DNA of 60,673 nt from Planctomycetota bacterium (GCA_021413705.1 JAIOPX010000077.1:76026-136698); one strand, 5' to 3'; positions 44,352-52,898 are shown, counted from the stretch's first letter. Numbers and translations: made by a program. The notes: a model not told the origin generated them from the sequence alone.

Positions 44352-45641
44352 GTGCTCAACCTCAATTCTCTCATCGCCGAAATTGCCGTCCGGGGTGGGG
44401 CGGGCACCAAGGAACTGGCCACCGCGTTGGGGGCTTCCTCCTCCACGGTACAGCGTCTGATTCGGGCCTCCCAGGATCGCATTTGTATCATGGGCCGTGG
44501 GCGTGCAACTCGCTACGCACTGAGCCGCTCGATCGCGGGACTCGCAGCAGAACTCCCCATCCGCCGAATTGACGAGCATGGTCAAGTTGAAACTTATGGC
44601 ACGCTGCATCTGTTGGTCAACTACCGGCATTGGCTCGAGCACCCCAGCGGGCGCGGCGAATTGTTCCAGGGTCTGCCGCCGTTTGTCGAAGACATGCGGC
44701 CCCAAGGATACATGGGGCGAACCTTCTCGGCGCTCAACCCGGAACTTGGATTGCCGGCGCGGGTTAACGATTGGACCAACGACCAACGGCTCATTGCGCT
44801 GGCCCGACGCGGCGAGGATTGCGTCGGCAATCTCATTCTCGGAGACGAGTCATTCACCCGCTTCCTCGCAGCCACGGTGCAGCCTGTCGATCGCCAGGAA
44901 TATCCTGAACTGGCTCGCCGTTCTCTGCTAAGCCAACCTGGATCCTCGGCCGGTGGCGAGCAGCCGAAGTTCGCGGTGTACTCGGGTGGCCGGCATGTCC
45001 TGGTCAAGTTCGCCGCAGGTGAGCCTAACTCAGTAACCGCACGATGGCAGGATTTGTTGCTATGCGAGTTCGAAGCGCTGCAGATCGTCCAAGGAGCAGG
45101 CATCGCCGCGTCAGCGGCCGAATTGCTCGACACGGATGGCGCGCGTTTCCTGCAACTCGACCGCTTCGATCGTATCGGACCTCGCGGACGACGGGGGGTG
45201 CTTTCCCTCTACGCTCTGGCCGCCGAACGCCTGGGCTATCTGGACGACTGGACCAAAGCCGCCCACGACCTGCACGCCGAGAGTGTTATCGATGCCCAGG
45301 ATGCCCGGCGGATCCGCTGGCTAGATGCTTTCGGGCAACTCATCGGAAACACCGACCGGCACTTTGGGAACCTGGCGTTCTTCGTGCAGGACGATGGTCG
45401 GCTGCGCCTGGCGCCGGTCTATGACATGCTGCCGATGATCTTCGCGCCCCAGGACACCAGCATCGTGGAGCGGCCATTTGTGCCTCGTAGGCCGACGGCG
45501 GAAAACCACGACGTCTGGTCCGATGCCGCCCGCCAGGCCGTTGACTATTGGTACCGGCTGGCTCAACTTGAGCAACTTAGCGACGATCTGCGGACGCGCT
45601 GCGCGGAACATGGTCGAGCGGTGCAGGCGGAGATTCGGTAG
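44352..45641 (+). CDS. HipA-family Ser/Thr kinase (YjjJ-like)
   Basis: A 429-residue protein. The first 60 residues contain a winged-helix/HTH region (KELATALGASSSTVQRLIRA); then comes an N-terminal subdomain and the HipA kinase core: AGGEQPKFAVYSGGRHVLVK, LIGNTDRHFGNLAFFV (catalytic Asp) and APVYDMLPM (metal-binding Asp). HTH fused to HipA is the layout of E. coli YjjJ, a HipA-type toxin without a classical adjacent antitoxin. The only usable start is GTG 44352 because an in-frame TAG lies at 44340; no ribosome binding site precedes it. Target proteins are unknown; HipA itself phosphorylates a tRNA synthetase. Confidence 0.85.
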   Translation: MLNLNSLIAEIAVRGGAGTKELATALGASSSTVQRLIRASQDRICIMGRGRATRYALSRSIAGLAAELPIRRIDEHGQVETYGTLHLLVNYRHWLEHPSGRGELFQGLPPFVEDMRPQGYMGRTFSALNPELGLPARVNDWTNDQRLIALARRGEDCVGNLILGDESFTRFLAATVQPVDRQEYPELARRSLLSQPGSSAGGEQPKFAVYSGGRHVLVKFAAGEPNSVTARWQDLLLCEFEALQIVQGAGIAASAAELLDTDGARFLQLDRFDRIGPRGRRGVLSLYALAAERLGYLDDWTKAAHDLHAESVIDAQDARRIRWLDAFGQLIGNTDRHFGNLAFFVQDDGRLRLAPVYDMLPMIFAPQDTSIVERPFVPRRPTAENHDVWSDAARQAVDYWYRLAQLEQLSDDLRTRCAEHGRAVQAEIR

Positions 45642-45706
45642 GTATCTCGAATCCCCTATGACTGCGATTCTCTCGCACGACGCGCATCTCGCTGCTTGTC
45701 CCGCAT

Positions 45707-46048
45707 CTATGCCAATACTTGCTTGTAAATTCTGGCTGGTCCCGGATACGGGCTGCACTTGCGAACGGCCGATTGCGGCATGCGCTGGGGCCATGTGGCT
45801 TTCACCACACATGCTTCTTCAAGGCCGGTAATCTCGTGGCCACCCGGACGGGCAGGCATGTCATACCATCCAGAGGGCAACGGATATGAAAAAGAGGTGC
45901 TGATTACGACAACACGAAGATCCAAACCCGCATCAATACCGGCTTGAGGACTGAGCACGAGAGCTGGATGTTCGCCTGCGGGCGTGCCACTGGGCTCACA
46001 AACTTCGGCCCAAACAACACTCCCCAGCATGATCTTCAATTTGCCCAC
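45707..46048 (-). CDS. MazF/PemK-like toxin candidate
   Basis: A 113-residue protein. The pattern IMLGSVVWAEVCEPSGTPAG, EHPALVLSPQAG, then VVVISTSFSYPLPSGWYDMP resembles the PemK/MazF ribonuclease fold (GDIVW, GHRPALVLS, VPITS). The usual Arg of the first loop region is not obvious. The start is GTG 46048 or ATG 46030. It is the last gene of a three-gene unit: DUF6941-like, small protein, this one, with six bases to the gene before. If it is a toxin, the 93-residue upstream product would be its antitoxin. Confidence 0.68.
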   Translation of the reverse strand: MGKLKIMLGSVVWAEVCEPSGTPAGEHPALVLSPQAGIDAGLDLRVVVISTSFSYPLPSGWYDMPARPGGHEITGLEEACVVKATWPQRMPQSAVRKCSPYPGPARIYKQVLA

Positions 46049-46054
46049 GAGAAA

Positions 46055-46336
46055 TCATGCCGATTCTTGTCCAGTGGCCTTGAGATACGCCGCAATTTCA
46101 TCAAACTCAGCGGCCGAAAACGCCTCTTGATCGAGGGATTTCCACACTGCGGGGTCGTCGTGGATCGGCTGATTCCGGTTCGGGCGAATCAAAGGCCTCG
46201 ACTCCCCAAGTAAATTCTCAATTGCTCGGAACGGCGGCGCCACGGAAATCGCGCTGACATTCGTCGTCGGTTGCTCTCCTTGAGCGTGAACGATTGTTGT
46301 GTCAGACACATGTTCTGCTATGGAGACATTAGCCAT
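46055..46336 (-). CDS. Small protein, candidate antitoxin
   Basis: A 93-residue protein without a recognised family. The N-terminal half is Thr/Ser/Val-rich, the middle has GESRPLIRPNRNQPIHDDPA and the C-terminus is an acidic helix (VWKSLDQEAFSAAEFDEIAA), the kind of tail that type II antitoxins use to cover a toxin. The start ATGGCTAA overlaps the stop codon of the DUF6941-like gene by eight bases, so it is translationally coupled to it. No DNA-binding motif was found. Confidence 0.62.
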   Translation of the reverse strand: MANVSIAEHVSDTTIVHAQGEQPTTNVSAISVAPPFRAIENLLGESRPLIRPNRNQPIHDDPAVWKSLDQEAFSAAEFDEIAAYLKATGQESA

Positions 46337-46751
46337 TTTTCAATCCTTCATCACCCACTGTAGGAAGCGTGGCAACCAATAGCCTGCGCGACATTAAAGG
46401 CTTGTCGTTTGCGTACAATTCGCAGTGGTATACGCCCTGGCTCTCAAACTTGAGTCCTATGCTGGCAACTGTTTCTAAAACAACGAGCGGACTTTGAATC
46501 ATAACCGGCTCGGTTTCAATGAAAAAGATTTCGTTGGCCTCGCTGCCTAAAGCCGAGTCAACGACTCGAAGTCGAAACTTGGTTGGTCCAATGCCATCCG
46601 TAACGGCGTAATAAATGCAAAACTTTGATTCCGCTGGAAATGACTGGGCGTGAAAGGTGCTGAATGTTCCCAGCAAATAACATTTCCCGTTTCCTTGGTC
46701 CCGATGAACCGCGTCGCACAGGACCATCGCTAGGCAATAGGGTTCTGCCAT
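46329..46751 (-). CDS. DUF6941-like protein
   Basis: A 140-residue protein. The N-terminal half, LAMVLCDAVHRDQGNGKCYL, then LGTFSTFHAQSFPAESKFCI, matches my memory of the DUF6941 family, a small beta-sandwich-like domain; the second half (ESQGVYHCELYANDKPLMSR) continues the sandwich. Proteins of this type occur singly in many bacteria without known role. Here it leads a three-gene operon with a candidate toxin pair, behind a strong predicted promoter about 100 bases upstream. Confidence 0.7.
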   Translation of the reverse strand: MAEPYCLAMVLCDAVHRDQGNGKCYLLGTFSTFHAQSFPAESKFCIYYAVTDGIGPTKFRLRVVDSALGSEANEIFFIETEPVMIQSPLVVLETVASIGLKFESQGVYHCELYANDKPLMSRRLLVATLPTVGDEGLKNG

Positions 46752-46860
46752 TCAATTCACACCCGCGCAAAAACAAAGCTGCCCTGTCCTGAGCAGCCCA
46801 AAATCCGTATCAGTCGGCGGACTCCTTCTGCCGTGTGCATCCCTACAGACATCGGATGTA

Positions 46861-46893
46861 ATCATAGCAGATATTGAGCCCAAGTCAATATCT
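46861..46893 (-). promoter_or_regulatory. Promoter with 9-bp inverted-repeat operator
   Basis: On the minus strand: TTGACT (46888-46883), 16-bp spacer, TATGAT (46866-46861). A perfect inverted repeat AGATATTGA (46869-46877) / TCAATATCT (46885-46893) covers the -35 box and most of the spacer, so a repressor bound there would block RNA polymerase. It faces the DUF6941-like operon. Confidence 0.75.
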
Positions 46894-47128
46894 TGAAACA
46901 ACTTGCGCCGATTCGCACCGAACTCCATGAGCGATAACCGTTTGGGAGAAGCCTACTGCGGATGCGGATCGCCACTGAAACGGCGATGGCAATTGCCGTC
47001 ATGGTTTTGGTATCTGATTTGGTCCAGTTCCAATTTGGGCTTGGGATATGTGGGCACGGTCAGCACAGCTTCTCTTTGTGTCGCTACAATTAAAGCCATG
47101 ATTGTCCGTTCCCCAGGCAGGATTCATC
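46894..47128. other. Intergenic region, no gene seen
   Basis: Together with 46752-46860, this spacer between the divergent DUF6941 operon and the oxidoreductase gene contains no supported coding frame. Apart from the promoter described above, nothing stands out. Confidence 0.4.
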
Positions 47129-48469
47129 ATGGCACACCCCAGCACTGAAGCGGCTCGCGAAACTTCTCCCCCAGCACTTCGGCCCAACCGGCGGCAATTC
47201 GTCAAGACTTCGGCTGCCGCGGGCGCGGCCCTGTTGGCTGGTGGTTTCTGGAGCGAACTGCGTGCGGAGGAGTCTCGCTCCCCCAATGAGAAGCTCAACA
47301 TCGCCTGCATCGGCACAGCCAACCGGGCCGCCGCTAACGTCGGTGGCGTAGCGGGGGAGAACATCGTGGCGCTATGCGATATCGACGACAACTATCTTGG
47401 CGCCGCCGGCCAGCGGTTTGCCAAGGCCACGCGTTACAACGATTTCCGCAAGCTGCTGGAGACCGAGAAAACGCTCGACGCCGTCGTGGTCAGCACGGCC
47501 GATCACGTTCACGCGCCGGCCAGCGTGATGGCCATGCGGCTGGGCAAGCACTGCTACTGCGAGAAGCCGCTTTCGCACAGTGTGTATGAATCGCGCGTGG
47601 CCGCCCAAGTGGCCCGTGAGAAAAAGTTGGCCACGCAGATGGGGACTCAAATCCACGAAGGAAACAACTACCGCCGCGTGGTCGAGCTGATCCAGTCGGA
47701 TGCGATTGGCCCGGTAACTGAAGTCCACGTCTGGGTAGGCAAAGGTTGGGGAGGAGGCGAGCGGCCGAAGGAGTCGCAGCCGGTGCCGAAGAATCTACAC
47801 TGGGACTTGTGGCTTGGCCCAGCGCCCGAGCGGCCGTACGTCGCGGGGCGCTATCACCCTGCCAATTGGCGGCGGTGGTGGGATTTTGGCAGCGGCACGC
47901 TCGGAGACATGGCCTGTCACTTTATGGACCTGCCGTTCTGGGCGCTCCATCTGCGGCATCCCACGAGCATCGCAGCCGAAGGCCCGCCGGTCCATCCAGA
48001 AACTTGCCCGCTGGGTTTGATCGTGCGCTATGAGTTTCCCGCCCGGGACAAAATGCCGCCGGTGAAACTGACCTGGTACGACGGCAACCTGATTCCTCGC
48101 CAAGTGGCGGGGCATAACGTACCCGGCAGCGGCATTATGTTTGTCGGCAGCGAAGGTCAGATGTTCGCGGACTATGGCAGCCATCGCCTGTATCCGCAAG
48201 AGAAGTTCAAAGACTTCAAACCGCCCGCGCCGACGATACCCAACTCCATCGGCCACTACCAGGAGTGGATTAAGGCTTGCAAAGAAGGGACGCCAACGAC
48301 GTGCAATTTTGATTACAGCGGCGCGCTGAGCGAAGCCGTGCTCCTGGGCAATGTGGCCTATCGCACCGGCAAGAAGCTGGATTGGAACGGCGAGCAACTC
48401 AAAGCCACCAATACTCCCGAGGCCGATCAATATGTCCGCCGGGAGTATCGAAAAGGTTGGACACTGTAG
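47129..48469 (+). CDS. Tat-exported Gfo/Idh/MocA oxidoreductase
   Basis: A 446-residue NAD(P)-dependent oxidoreductase family protein. The N-terminus carries a twin-arginine signal (PNRRQFVKTSAAAGAALLAG). The Rossmann part reads LNIACIGTANRAAANVGGVA, VALCDIDDNYLGAAGQRFAK, AVVVSTADHVHAPASVMAMR, and the family lysine is in CYCEKPLSHSVYESR. The C-terminal domain has HWDLWLGPAPERPY and GSGTLGDMACHFMDLP. Planctomycetes hold dozens of such exported enzymes, which act on sugars or inositols; the substrate is not evident. ATG 47129 is chosen because the signal starts there. Confidence 0.9.
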   Translation: MAHPSTEAARETSPPALRPNRRQFVKTSAAAGAALLAGGFWSELRAEESRSPNEKLNIACIGTANRAAANVGGVAGENIVALCDIDDNYLGAAGQRFAKATRYNDFRKLLETEKTLDAVVVSTADHVHAPASVMAMRLGKHCYCEKPLSHSVYESRVAAQVAREKKLATQMGTQIHEGNNYRRVVELIQSDAIGPVTEVHVWVGKGWGGGERPKESQPVPKNLHWDLWLGPAPERPYVAGRYHPANWRRWWDFGSGTLGDMACHFMDLPFWALHLRHPTSIAAEGPPVHPETCPLGLIVRYEFPARDKMPPVKLTWYDGNLIPRQVAGHNVPGSGIMFVGSEGQMFADYGSHRLYPQEKFKDFKPPAPTIPNSIGHYQEWIKACKEGTPTTCNFDYSGALSEAVLLGNVAYRTGKKLDWNGEQLKATNTPEADQYVRREYRKGWTL

Positions 48470-48522
48470 CGGGAACCGTTTCAGGTTAGCCAACACGGAT
48501 GAAACGAATCGAAATCAAGGAA

Positions 48523-48690
48523 TTTGAACCACAGAGACACAGAAGCACAGAGAAAACAATAAGAGAGAAGGAACACTAATAATCGCTAATAACCACTAAT
48601 CCGATTAGCGGAGATTAGCGCTTATTAGCGTTCCCAAAACCCTTCTTTCTTCTTTCTCTGTGTCCTCGGTGCCGCTGTGGTGAAAAAAAC
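48523..48690. repeat. Nested inverted repeats, CACAGAGACAC type
   Basis: The outer left arm (from 48523, GAACCACAGAGACACAGAAG...) pairs with the outer right arm ending near 48683 (TTTCTCTGTGTCCTCGGTGC...TGTGGTG). The inner part is a palindromic cluster of TAATCGCTAATAA / TTATTAGCG and GATTAGCGG units (48579-48630). The layout matches 16059-16303. Confidence 0.7.
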
Positions 48691-48761
48691 AGGATCGCCA
48701 TAGAGCGTGACGTTGCAGCCATCTGAAGCATGTCGAACCCCGAATAACCAAGGAGCCCATC

Positions 48762-49247
48762 GTGACCAACTCATCTTCAGGCAAGTGCTGGACCGCCGAT
48801 GTGGGACTGCTGATGATCCGCGCCATCCTGTGCGTGGTGCTTGTCTACCACGGCAGCCAGAAAGTGTTTGGGGCATTCGATGGCAAAGGAATGGCGGATT
48901 TCATCGCTGGCACGGTGAAGATGCAAATGCCGATGCCGGTAGCCGCCGCCTGGGCGGCTGCTTTGGCCGAGCTGGTCGGCGGCGCGCTGATCGGCCTCGG
49001 CCTACTAACGCGGCTGGCCGCTGTGCCGGCGGCATTCACGATGTTCGTGGCGGCGGTGGTCGTCCATGGACATGCCTTCTCCGTCCAAGCGAAGCCGTTC
49101 ATGGGCATGGAATATCCCCTGACCCTCGGCATTATCCTGGCGGGCTTGATCCTGACCGGCCCTGGGCGGCTGTCATTGGACGCCCTGCTGTTTGGCCGCT
49201 GTTGTGGCAGTAAATGCGAAACGCCGGCCGTGACGCCGGCAAAGTAG
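48762..49247 (+). CDS. DoxX family membrane protein
   Basis: A 161-residue protein with four hydrophobic helices and the DoxX pattern: LLMIRAILCVVLVYHGSQKV (helix 1), AAALAELVGGALIGLGLLTR (helix 2), VPAAFTMFVAAVVVHGHAF (helix 3), LTLGIILAGLILTGPGRLSL (helix 4, ending in the conserved GxGxxSLD). The C-terminus has a Cys pair CCGSKC. GTG 48762 has AAGGAG upstream. It is of the classical DoxX type, distinct from the DoxX-like protein at 5751. Confidence 0.88.
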   Translation: MTNSSSGKCWTADVGLLMIRAILCVVLVYHGSQKVFGAFDGKGMADFIAGTVKMQMPMPVAAAWAAALAELVGGALIGLGLLTRLAAVPAAFTMFVAAVVVHGHAFSVQAKPFMGMEYPLTLGIILAGLILTGPGRLSLDALLFGRCCGSKCETPAVTPAK

Positions 49248-49366
49248 TCGCATTTTGGTGCGGCTTACGGTAATATTGCGCAAGTTCGGATCGTGACTGT
49301 CGGGGGTCGGATCGTGAACCAGGATCCTCTTTTCTCATCCATCGAATTCATTTCAAGGGCAACACC

Positions 49367-49816
49367 ATGAGCTACTCCATGCGATTTATTCTGACCGATG
49401 GTCCCGCGCCGACGCTGGACGAGATCGAGCGCGATGTGCGCAAGAAAGACACCGACTACTCGATCGACCGCGAGCCCGGCTCGGCGACGGGAGACGTACG
49501 CTATGAGGGTGAAGTCTACGGTGAGATCGAAGTCGGCGAAGTGGGAAGCACCACGGTCGATCAGGATCTAGCCGACCTGGCCGCGTTGCTGCCCAACGCC
49601 GACGACGGCGATCCTGCCGCCGTGGAGGCGCTCTTGAAATCCGCCACCTCGATGGTGAAAGTGCGGTTCCCTTCGGAAGACCAGGCCAGCGAACAGTCGC
49701 TGCAAACGGTCTACCCCATCTGGCAAGGGCTGTTCGCCAGCCGCCAAGGCGTGCTGCAAGCCGACGACGATGGTTACTTCGACAAGAACGGCCGGATCCT
49801 GGGCTTTCCGCAGTGA
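49367..49816 (+). CDS. Hypothetical protein, acidic
   Basis: A 149-residue acidic soluble protein (SYSMRFILTDGPAPTLDEIE...). The first half reads EVYGEIEVGEVGSTTVDQDL and the end DGYFDKNGRILGFP. I recognise no family; it looks like a compact alpha/beta protein. AAGGG precedes the ATG. Nothing in its neighbours suggests a role. Confidence 0.6.
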   Translation: MSYSMRFILTDGPAPTLDEIERDVRKKDTDYSIDREPGSATGDVRYEGEVYGEIEVGEVGSTTVDQDLADLAALLPNADDGDPAAVEALLKSATSMVKVRFPSEDQASEQSLQTVYPIWQGLFASRQGVLQADDDGYFDKNGRILGFPQ

Positions 49817-49866
49817 AGAAAGTGCGTCGAACAAGGTTCATGCATTAGAGAAATGACAAAACGACT

Positions 49867-50961
49867 ATGACGTTTGCCGGGCGCTTTCAATTTCGTCTTC
49901 GCACGGTTCTCATCTTCACCGCCTTCATTGCTACCGTCGCTGCTTGGGGCAGCGCGAAATGGCGCGCCGCGGTTCGCGAAGCGGAGGTAGTTGCAAGCCT
50001 TCGAAGCTCGGGTGTTCGCGTTCATTACGAGTATCAGGGCGACTGTTACTACATGAGTCATCGTCAGGAGGATGCAAAAGACGTGCCACCTTGGCTAGTT
50101 CAAAAGGGAGTAAAAAAAGAACTGGTGTCCCATGCGACATGTCTTTGCATTAGTGCAGGACTAAACACTCTTAAGTCTCTTCAAACCTGTGACTTTCTCG
50201 CACTTCCTGAATTGTCTTCCTTAGTGATTCACAATGAGGAAGTCACCGATAGTGACTTGGTGGCCTTGAAATTCATGCCATCCTTACAAAGGCTGCTTCT
50301 CATAGACGCAAAGAACGTAAGGGGTGCGGGTCTTAGAATGCTTACTCGGCCGCAAAGACTACGAGATCTGAATTGCAGCGGAGCCAGCCTAAATGAATCC
50401 GGTATGAAGCAGATATCGCAGTTTGCTAATTTAGATTCTCTGAACATGGACAACCAAACGATCAGCGCAGAGGGAATGAAGGAACTGTCGAGCCTCAAGA
50501 ATTTGAAATCTCTAAGCCTGAATCGCTCGACTATTCACAAAGATGGCTGGCCTTTGGTAAAGAACCTGGAAAAACTTGAGTATTTGAGCTTGAACGGCTC
50601 GCCCGTTACTGAATCAGACCTCGCGTACGTGGCGAGCTTGCCGCGATTGCAATGGCTGGAACTCGGTTACACTAGGGTTGGCGATGTTGCCGCGGAGCAT
50701 CTTACGAAGTGCAGGCGGCTCGAATATCTCGACTTGAGCGCCACCGGAATTACGAACCTGGGACTACGCCGACTGACTTACCTTAAATCGCTGAAGACAC
50801 TCAAGCTCGGCCACATCAAGATCGACGACGAAGGAGCCCGAGAACTCATGGCCCTACCAAGCATCGAACGAATAGATCTTTCCAATGCAGCGATAGTGGG
50901 CAATGCTGGCACTGATCTAAAAAAGGTATTGGGGGATAGGGTCAGTCTCCCTGATTCTTAA
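49867..50961 (+). CDS. FSLRTLL-type membrane LRR protein (distant copy)
   Basis: A 364-residue protein with the same opening as the 33-35 kb cluster: FAGRFQFRLRTVLIFTAFIA, one transmembrane helix, then EAEVVASLRSSGVRVHYEY and about nine leucine-rich repeats (for example LEYLSLNGSPVTESDLAYVA, LQWLELGYTRVGDVAAEHL). GC content is visibly lower than in the 33-35 kb relatives, so it may have a different history. Its 3' end overlaps the convergent gene 50917-51186 by 45 bases. Confidence 0.75.
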   Translation: MTFAGRFQFRLRTVLIFTAFIATVAAWGSAKWRAAVREAEVVASLRSSGVRVHYEYQGDCYYMSHRQEDAKDVPPWLVQKGVKKELVSHATCLCISAGLNTLKSLQTCDFLALPELSSLVIHNEEVTDSDLVALKFMPSLQRLLLIDAKNVRGAGLRMLTRPQRLRDLNCSGASLNESGMKQISQFANLDSLNMDNQTISAEGMKELSSLKNLKSLSLNRSTIHKDGWPLVKNLEKLEYLSLNGSPVTESDLAYVASLPRLQWLELGYTRVGDVAAEHLTKCRRLEYLDLSATGITNLGLRRLTYLKSLKTLKLGHIKIDDEGARELMALPSIERIDLSNAAIVGNAGTDLKKVLGDRVSLPDS

Positions 50962-51186
50962 ACCAGTCCCCAAGTGGAAGGCGGCGTCGTGACCAACGCG
51001 CATAACAAAGGATTTGCGATCCGGATAGGCATTCTTAGCCGCCAGGGCCGCGTCTATGAAAGCACCGCCAAGGAAAAATGACTCCGAAACCGGCTCTATC
51101 GCCACGAATTGGTCGCGGTGATTTGCTTCCAACTCCTTTTTGAGCCGCAACTCGTAAACGCTTTTTGCCTGTTCTGCGAGTGTCAT
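50917..51186 (-). CDS. Small conserved-looking protein
   Basis: An 89-residue protein: MTLAEQAKSVYELRLKKELE, DQFVAIEPVSESFFLGGAFI, then SFVMRVGHDAAFHLG. I recall this type (a small protein ending RVGH-x-A) upstream of predicted aspartyl-protease-like genes. Here its downstream side is occupied by the convergent LRR gene, so no partner follows. AAAGGA precedes ATG 51186. Confidence 0.65.
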   Translation of the reverse strand: MTLAEQAKSVYELRLKKELEANHRDQFVAIEPVSESFFLGGAFIDAALAAKNAYPDRKSFVMRVGHDAAFHLGTGLRIRETDPIPQYLF

Positions 51187-51299
51187 GCTTGGTCCTTTGG
51201 GCGACGTACTGAAACTCAAGCTGAAGCCTGACCAACCGGCCATCGTTGGCGATCTTCTTCAGGCGGGCAATCCCGATTCTGCGAGAATCCGACCGCAAA

Positions 51300-51497
51300 C
51301 TACCCGGAAACTTGTGCCCGCTTCGACTCCATCGCCTCACTCACTTGAATGCTCTGTGGTTGGCGGATCAATCTGTCGCCATGTGCAGCCTGACGATTCC
51401 GCAGATCAGCAAAAATTGCCTTGACATCAAATCCGAATTTTGCCGAGAGTTGTTCTCTCGCGCGTCGGACTTCGGAAACGATTGGGGCTTCCCACAT
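51300..51497 (-). CDS. Small antitoxin-like protein
   Basis: A 65-residue protein MWEAPIVSEVRRAREQLSAK, FGFDVKAIFADLRNRQAAHG, of a type common in Planctomycetes, Cyanobacteria and Chloroflexi as the first gene of small toxin-antitoxin-like units. It is 113 bases upstream of 50917-51186 on the same strand. The function is unknown; the assignment is by pattern memory only. Confidence 0.5.
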   Translation of the reverse strand: MWEAPIVSEVRRAREQLSAKFGFDVKAIFADLRNRQAAHGDRLIRQPQSIQVSEAMESKRAQVSG

Positions 51498-51547
51498 GGC
51501 GTCAGCTTCCCATGAGTTCTTGGGCCTTCAGACCTATAGGCAAAAAG

Positions 51548-51600
51548 AAGGCTGAAGCCTGGACTCCCAAACAACAGGGGGCTTACGCCCCCCGCTCGCC
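51548..51600 (-). repeat. GGAG-type and GGCGAGCGG-type REP-like units
   Basis: 51548-51568 on the minus strand is GGAG + TCCAGGCTTCAGCCTTC, a variant of the unit at 31651 and 38830. 51571-51600 on the minus strand is GGCGAGCGGGGGGCGTAAGC + CCCCTGTTGT, matching 39751-39784. They lie just beyond the stop codon of the DUF1501 gene. Confidence 0.65.
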
Positions 51601-51616
51601 ATCGTCATCGCAAAGT

Positions 51617-52888
51617 CTACGCGAACAGCTCTTTGATCAACCGGCCGCCGTTGGCGATTTTCATTGGGCGGCCGTTGCGGGCGGTGAAACGGGTGTCGAG
51701 CGAGATGCCGATGCTGTGCAGCACCGAGGCCATCAGGTCTTCGGACGTGTAGGGATCCGTCGTCACTTGCGTGCCGTCTTCGTTGGTGGCGCCTACCGTG
51801 ATGCCGCGTTTGAAGCCGGCGCCGCCGACGACGGCGCTCCAGCTTCTGGCCCAGTGGTCGCGGCCGGCGTTGCCGTTGATCCGCGGCGTGCGGCCGAACT
51901 CACCCATCCAGATGATCGCCGTGGTGTCCAACAAGCCGCGCTGGGCGAGGTCGGCCACCAAGCCACCCATTGCTTTGTCCAGCTCGGGCAGTTTGGTGTT
52001 TTGCAGCGTGGTGAAGTTGCCGCTGTGCGTGTCCCAGCCGCCGAGATCGACTTCGACAAACGGAACTCCCTGCTCCACCAGCCGCCGCGCCATCAGGCAG
52101 CCGCGGCCAAAGTTGGTGTTGCCGTACAGGTCTCGCGTCTGTTGCGACTCCTTGGCGACCTTGAACGCATCCATTTGCTTGCTGGTCATCAGGTCGTACG
52201 TCTTGTCGAGCACCTTGGCGTGCTCGTCGGCCGAACTGCCGCGCTCGGTCTTGATGAATCCACTCTCCAGCGAGGCCAGCAACTGCATCCGCTGATCGAC
52301 GCGCATCGCGTCAATGCCCATCGCCAGGTCTTTGATCTGGCCGTTGGAGTTGACCACGAACGGCGCGAAGGTCATGCCGAGGAAACCAGGGCCGACGCTG
52401 CCGCCGCCGATCGACACGAACGGCGGAATTTCCAGTTCTTTGCGCGACGTGGCTAGTTCATGGGCGACCACGCTGCCGTAGCTGGGATGTTCGACGTTGG
52501 GATTCGGCACATAGCCGGTGTGCATGTAGTAGCGGCCGCGATCGTGATCAGCCTCCCGGGTGCTCATCGAGCGGACGATGCTCAGGTGCTTCATCTGCTT
52601 GGCGACCAGCGGCAGATGCTCGCTGATCTGCATGTCGCCGGTGGTGGCAATCGCCTTGAACGGCCCGCCGTTGGGATTGCCCGGCTTGAGATCCCAGAGG
52701 TCGATCGTGGCCGGTCCGCCACCCATCCACAGCAGGATGGCAGCCTTCTGGTTTTTCTTGAGCGTCTTGGCGTTGGCGGCCAGCGCGTTGGTGAACTGGA
52801 TGGCTGGCAGAGCTAACGCTGAGGCACCCGCCAGATGCTTGACGAAATGCCGCCGGGTCATGCCGGTGGGAGTGTCGAAGAGATTCAT
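51617..52888 (-). CDS. DUF1501 family protein, Tat-exported
   Basis: A 423-residue protein of the planctomycete DUF1501 family, related to alkaline-phosphatase-fold sulfatases. The N-terminus carries a Tat signal (MTRRHFVKHLAGASALALPA). Core motifs: AAILLWMGGGPATIDLWDLK, SMSTREADHDRGRYYMHTGY, GVPFVEVDLGGWDTHSGNF, TAIIWMGEFGRTPRINGNAG. The nearly universal pairing with a DUF1549/DUF1553 gene is seen here: the partner is upstream on the same strand, 84 bases away. The role of the pair is unknown. Confidence 0.92.
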   Translation of the reverse strand: MNLFDTPTGMTRRHFVKHLAGASALALPAIQFTNALAANAKTLKKNQKAAILLWMGGGPATIDLWDLKPGNPNGGPFKAIATTGDMQISEHLPLVAKQMKHLSIVRSMSTREADHDRGRYYMHTGYVPNPNVEHPSYGSVVAHELATSRKELEIPPFVSIGGGSVGPGFLGMTFAPFVVNSNGQIKDLAMGIDAMRVDQRMQLLASLESGFIKTERGSSADEHAKVLDKTYDLMTSKQMDAFKVAKESQQTRDLYGNTNFGRGCLMARRLVEQGVPFVEVDLGGWDTHSGNFTTLQNTKLPELDKAMGGLVADLAQRGLLDTTAIIWMGEFGRTPRINGNAGRDHWARSWSAVVGGAGFKRGITVGATNEDGTQVTTDPYTSEDLMASVLHSIGISLDTRFTARNGRPMKIANGGRLIKELFA

Positions 52889-52898
52889 GGGTACTCCA

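Noticed and set aside
51440-52456. 338-codon open frame on the plus strand
   Set aside because: Antisense to the DUF1501 gene; its start lies within a REP-like unit.
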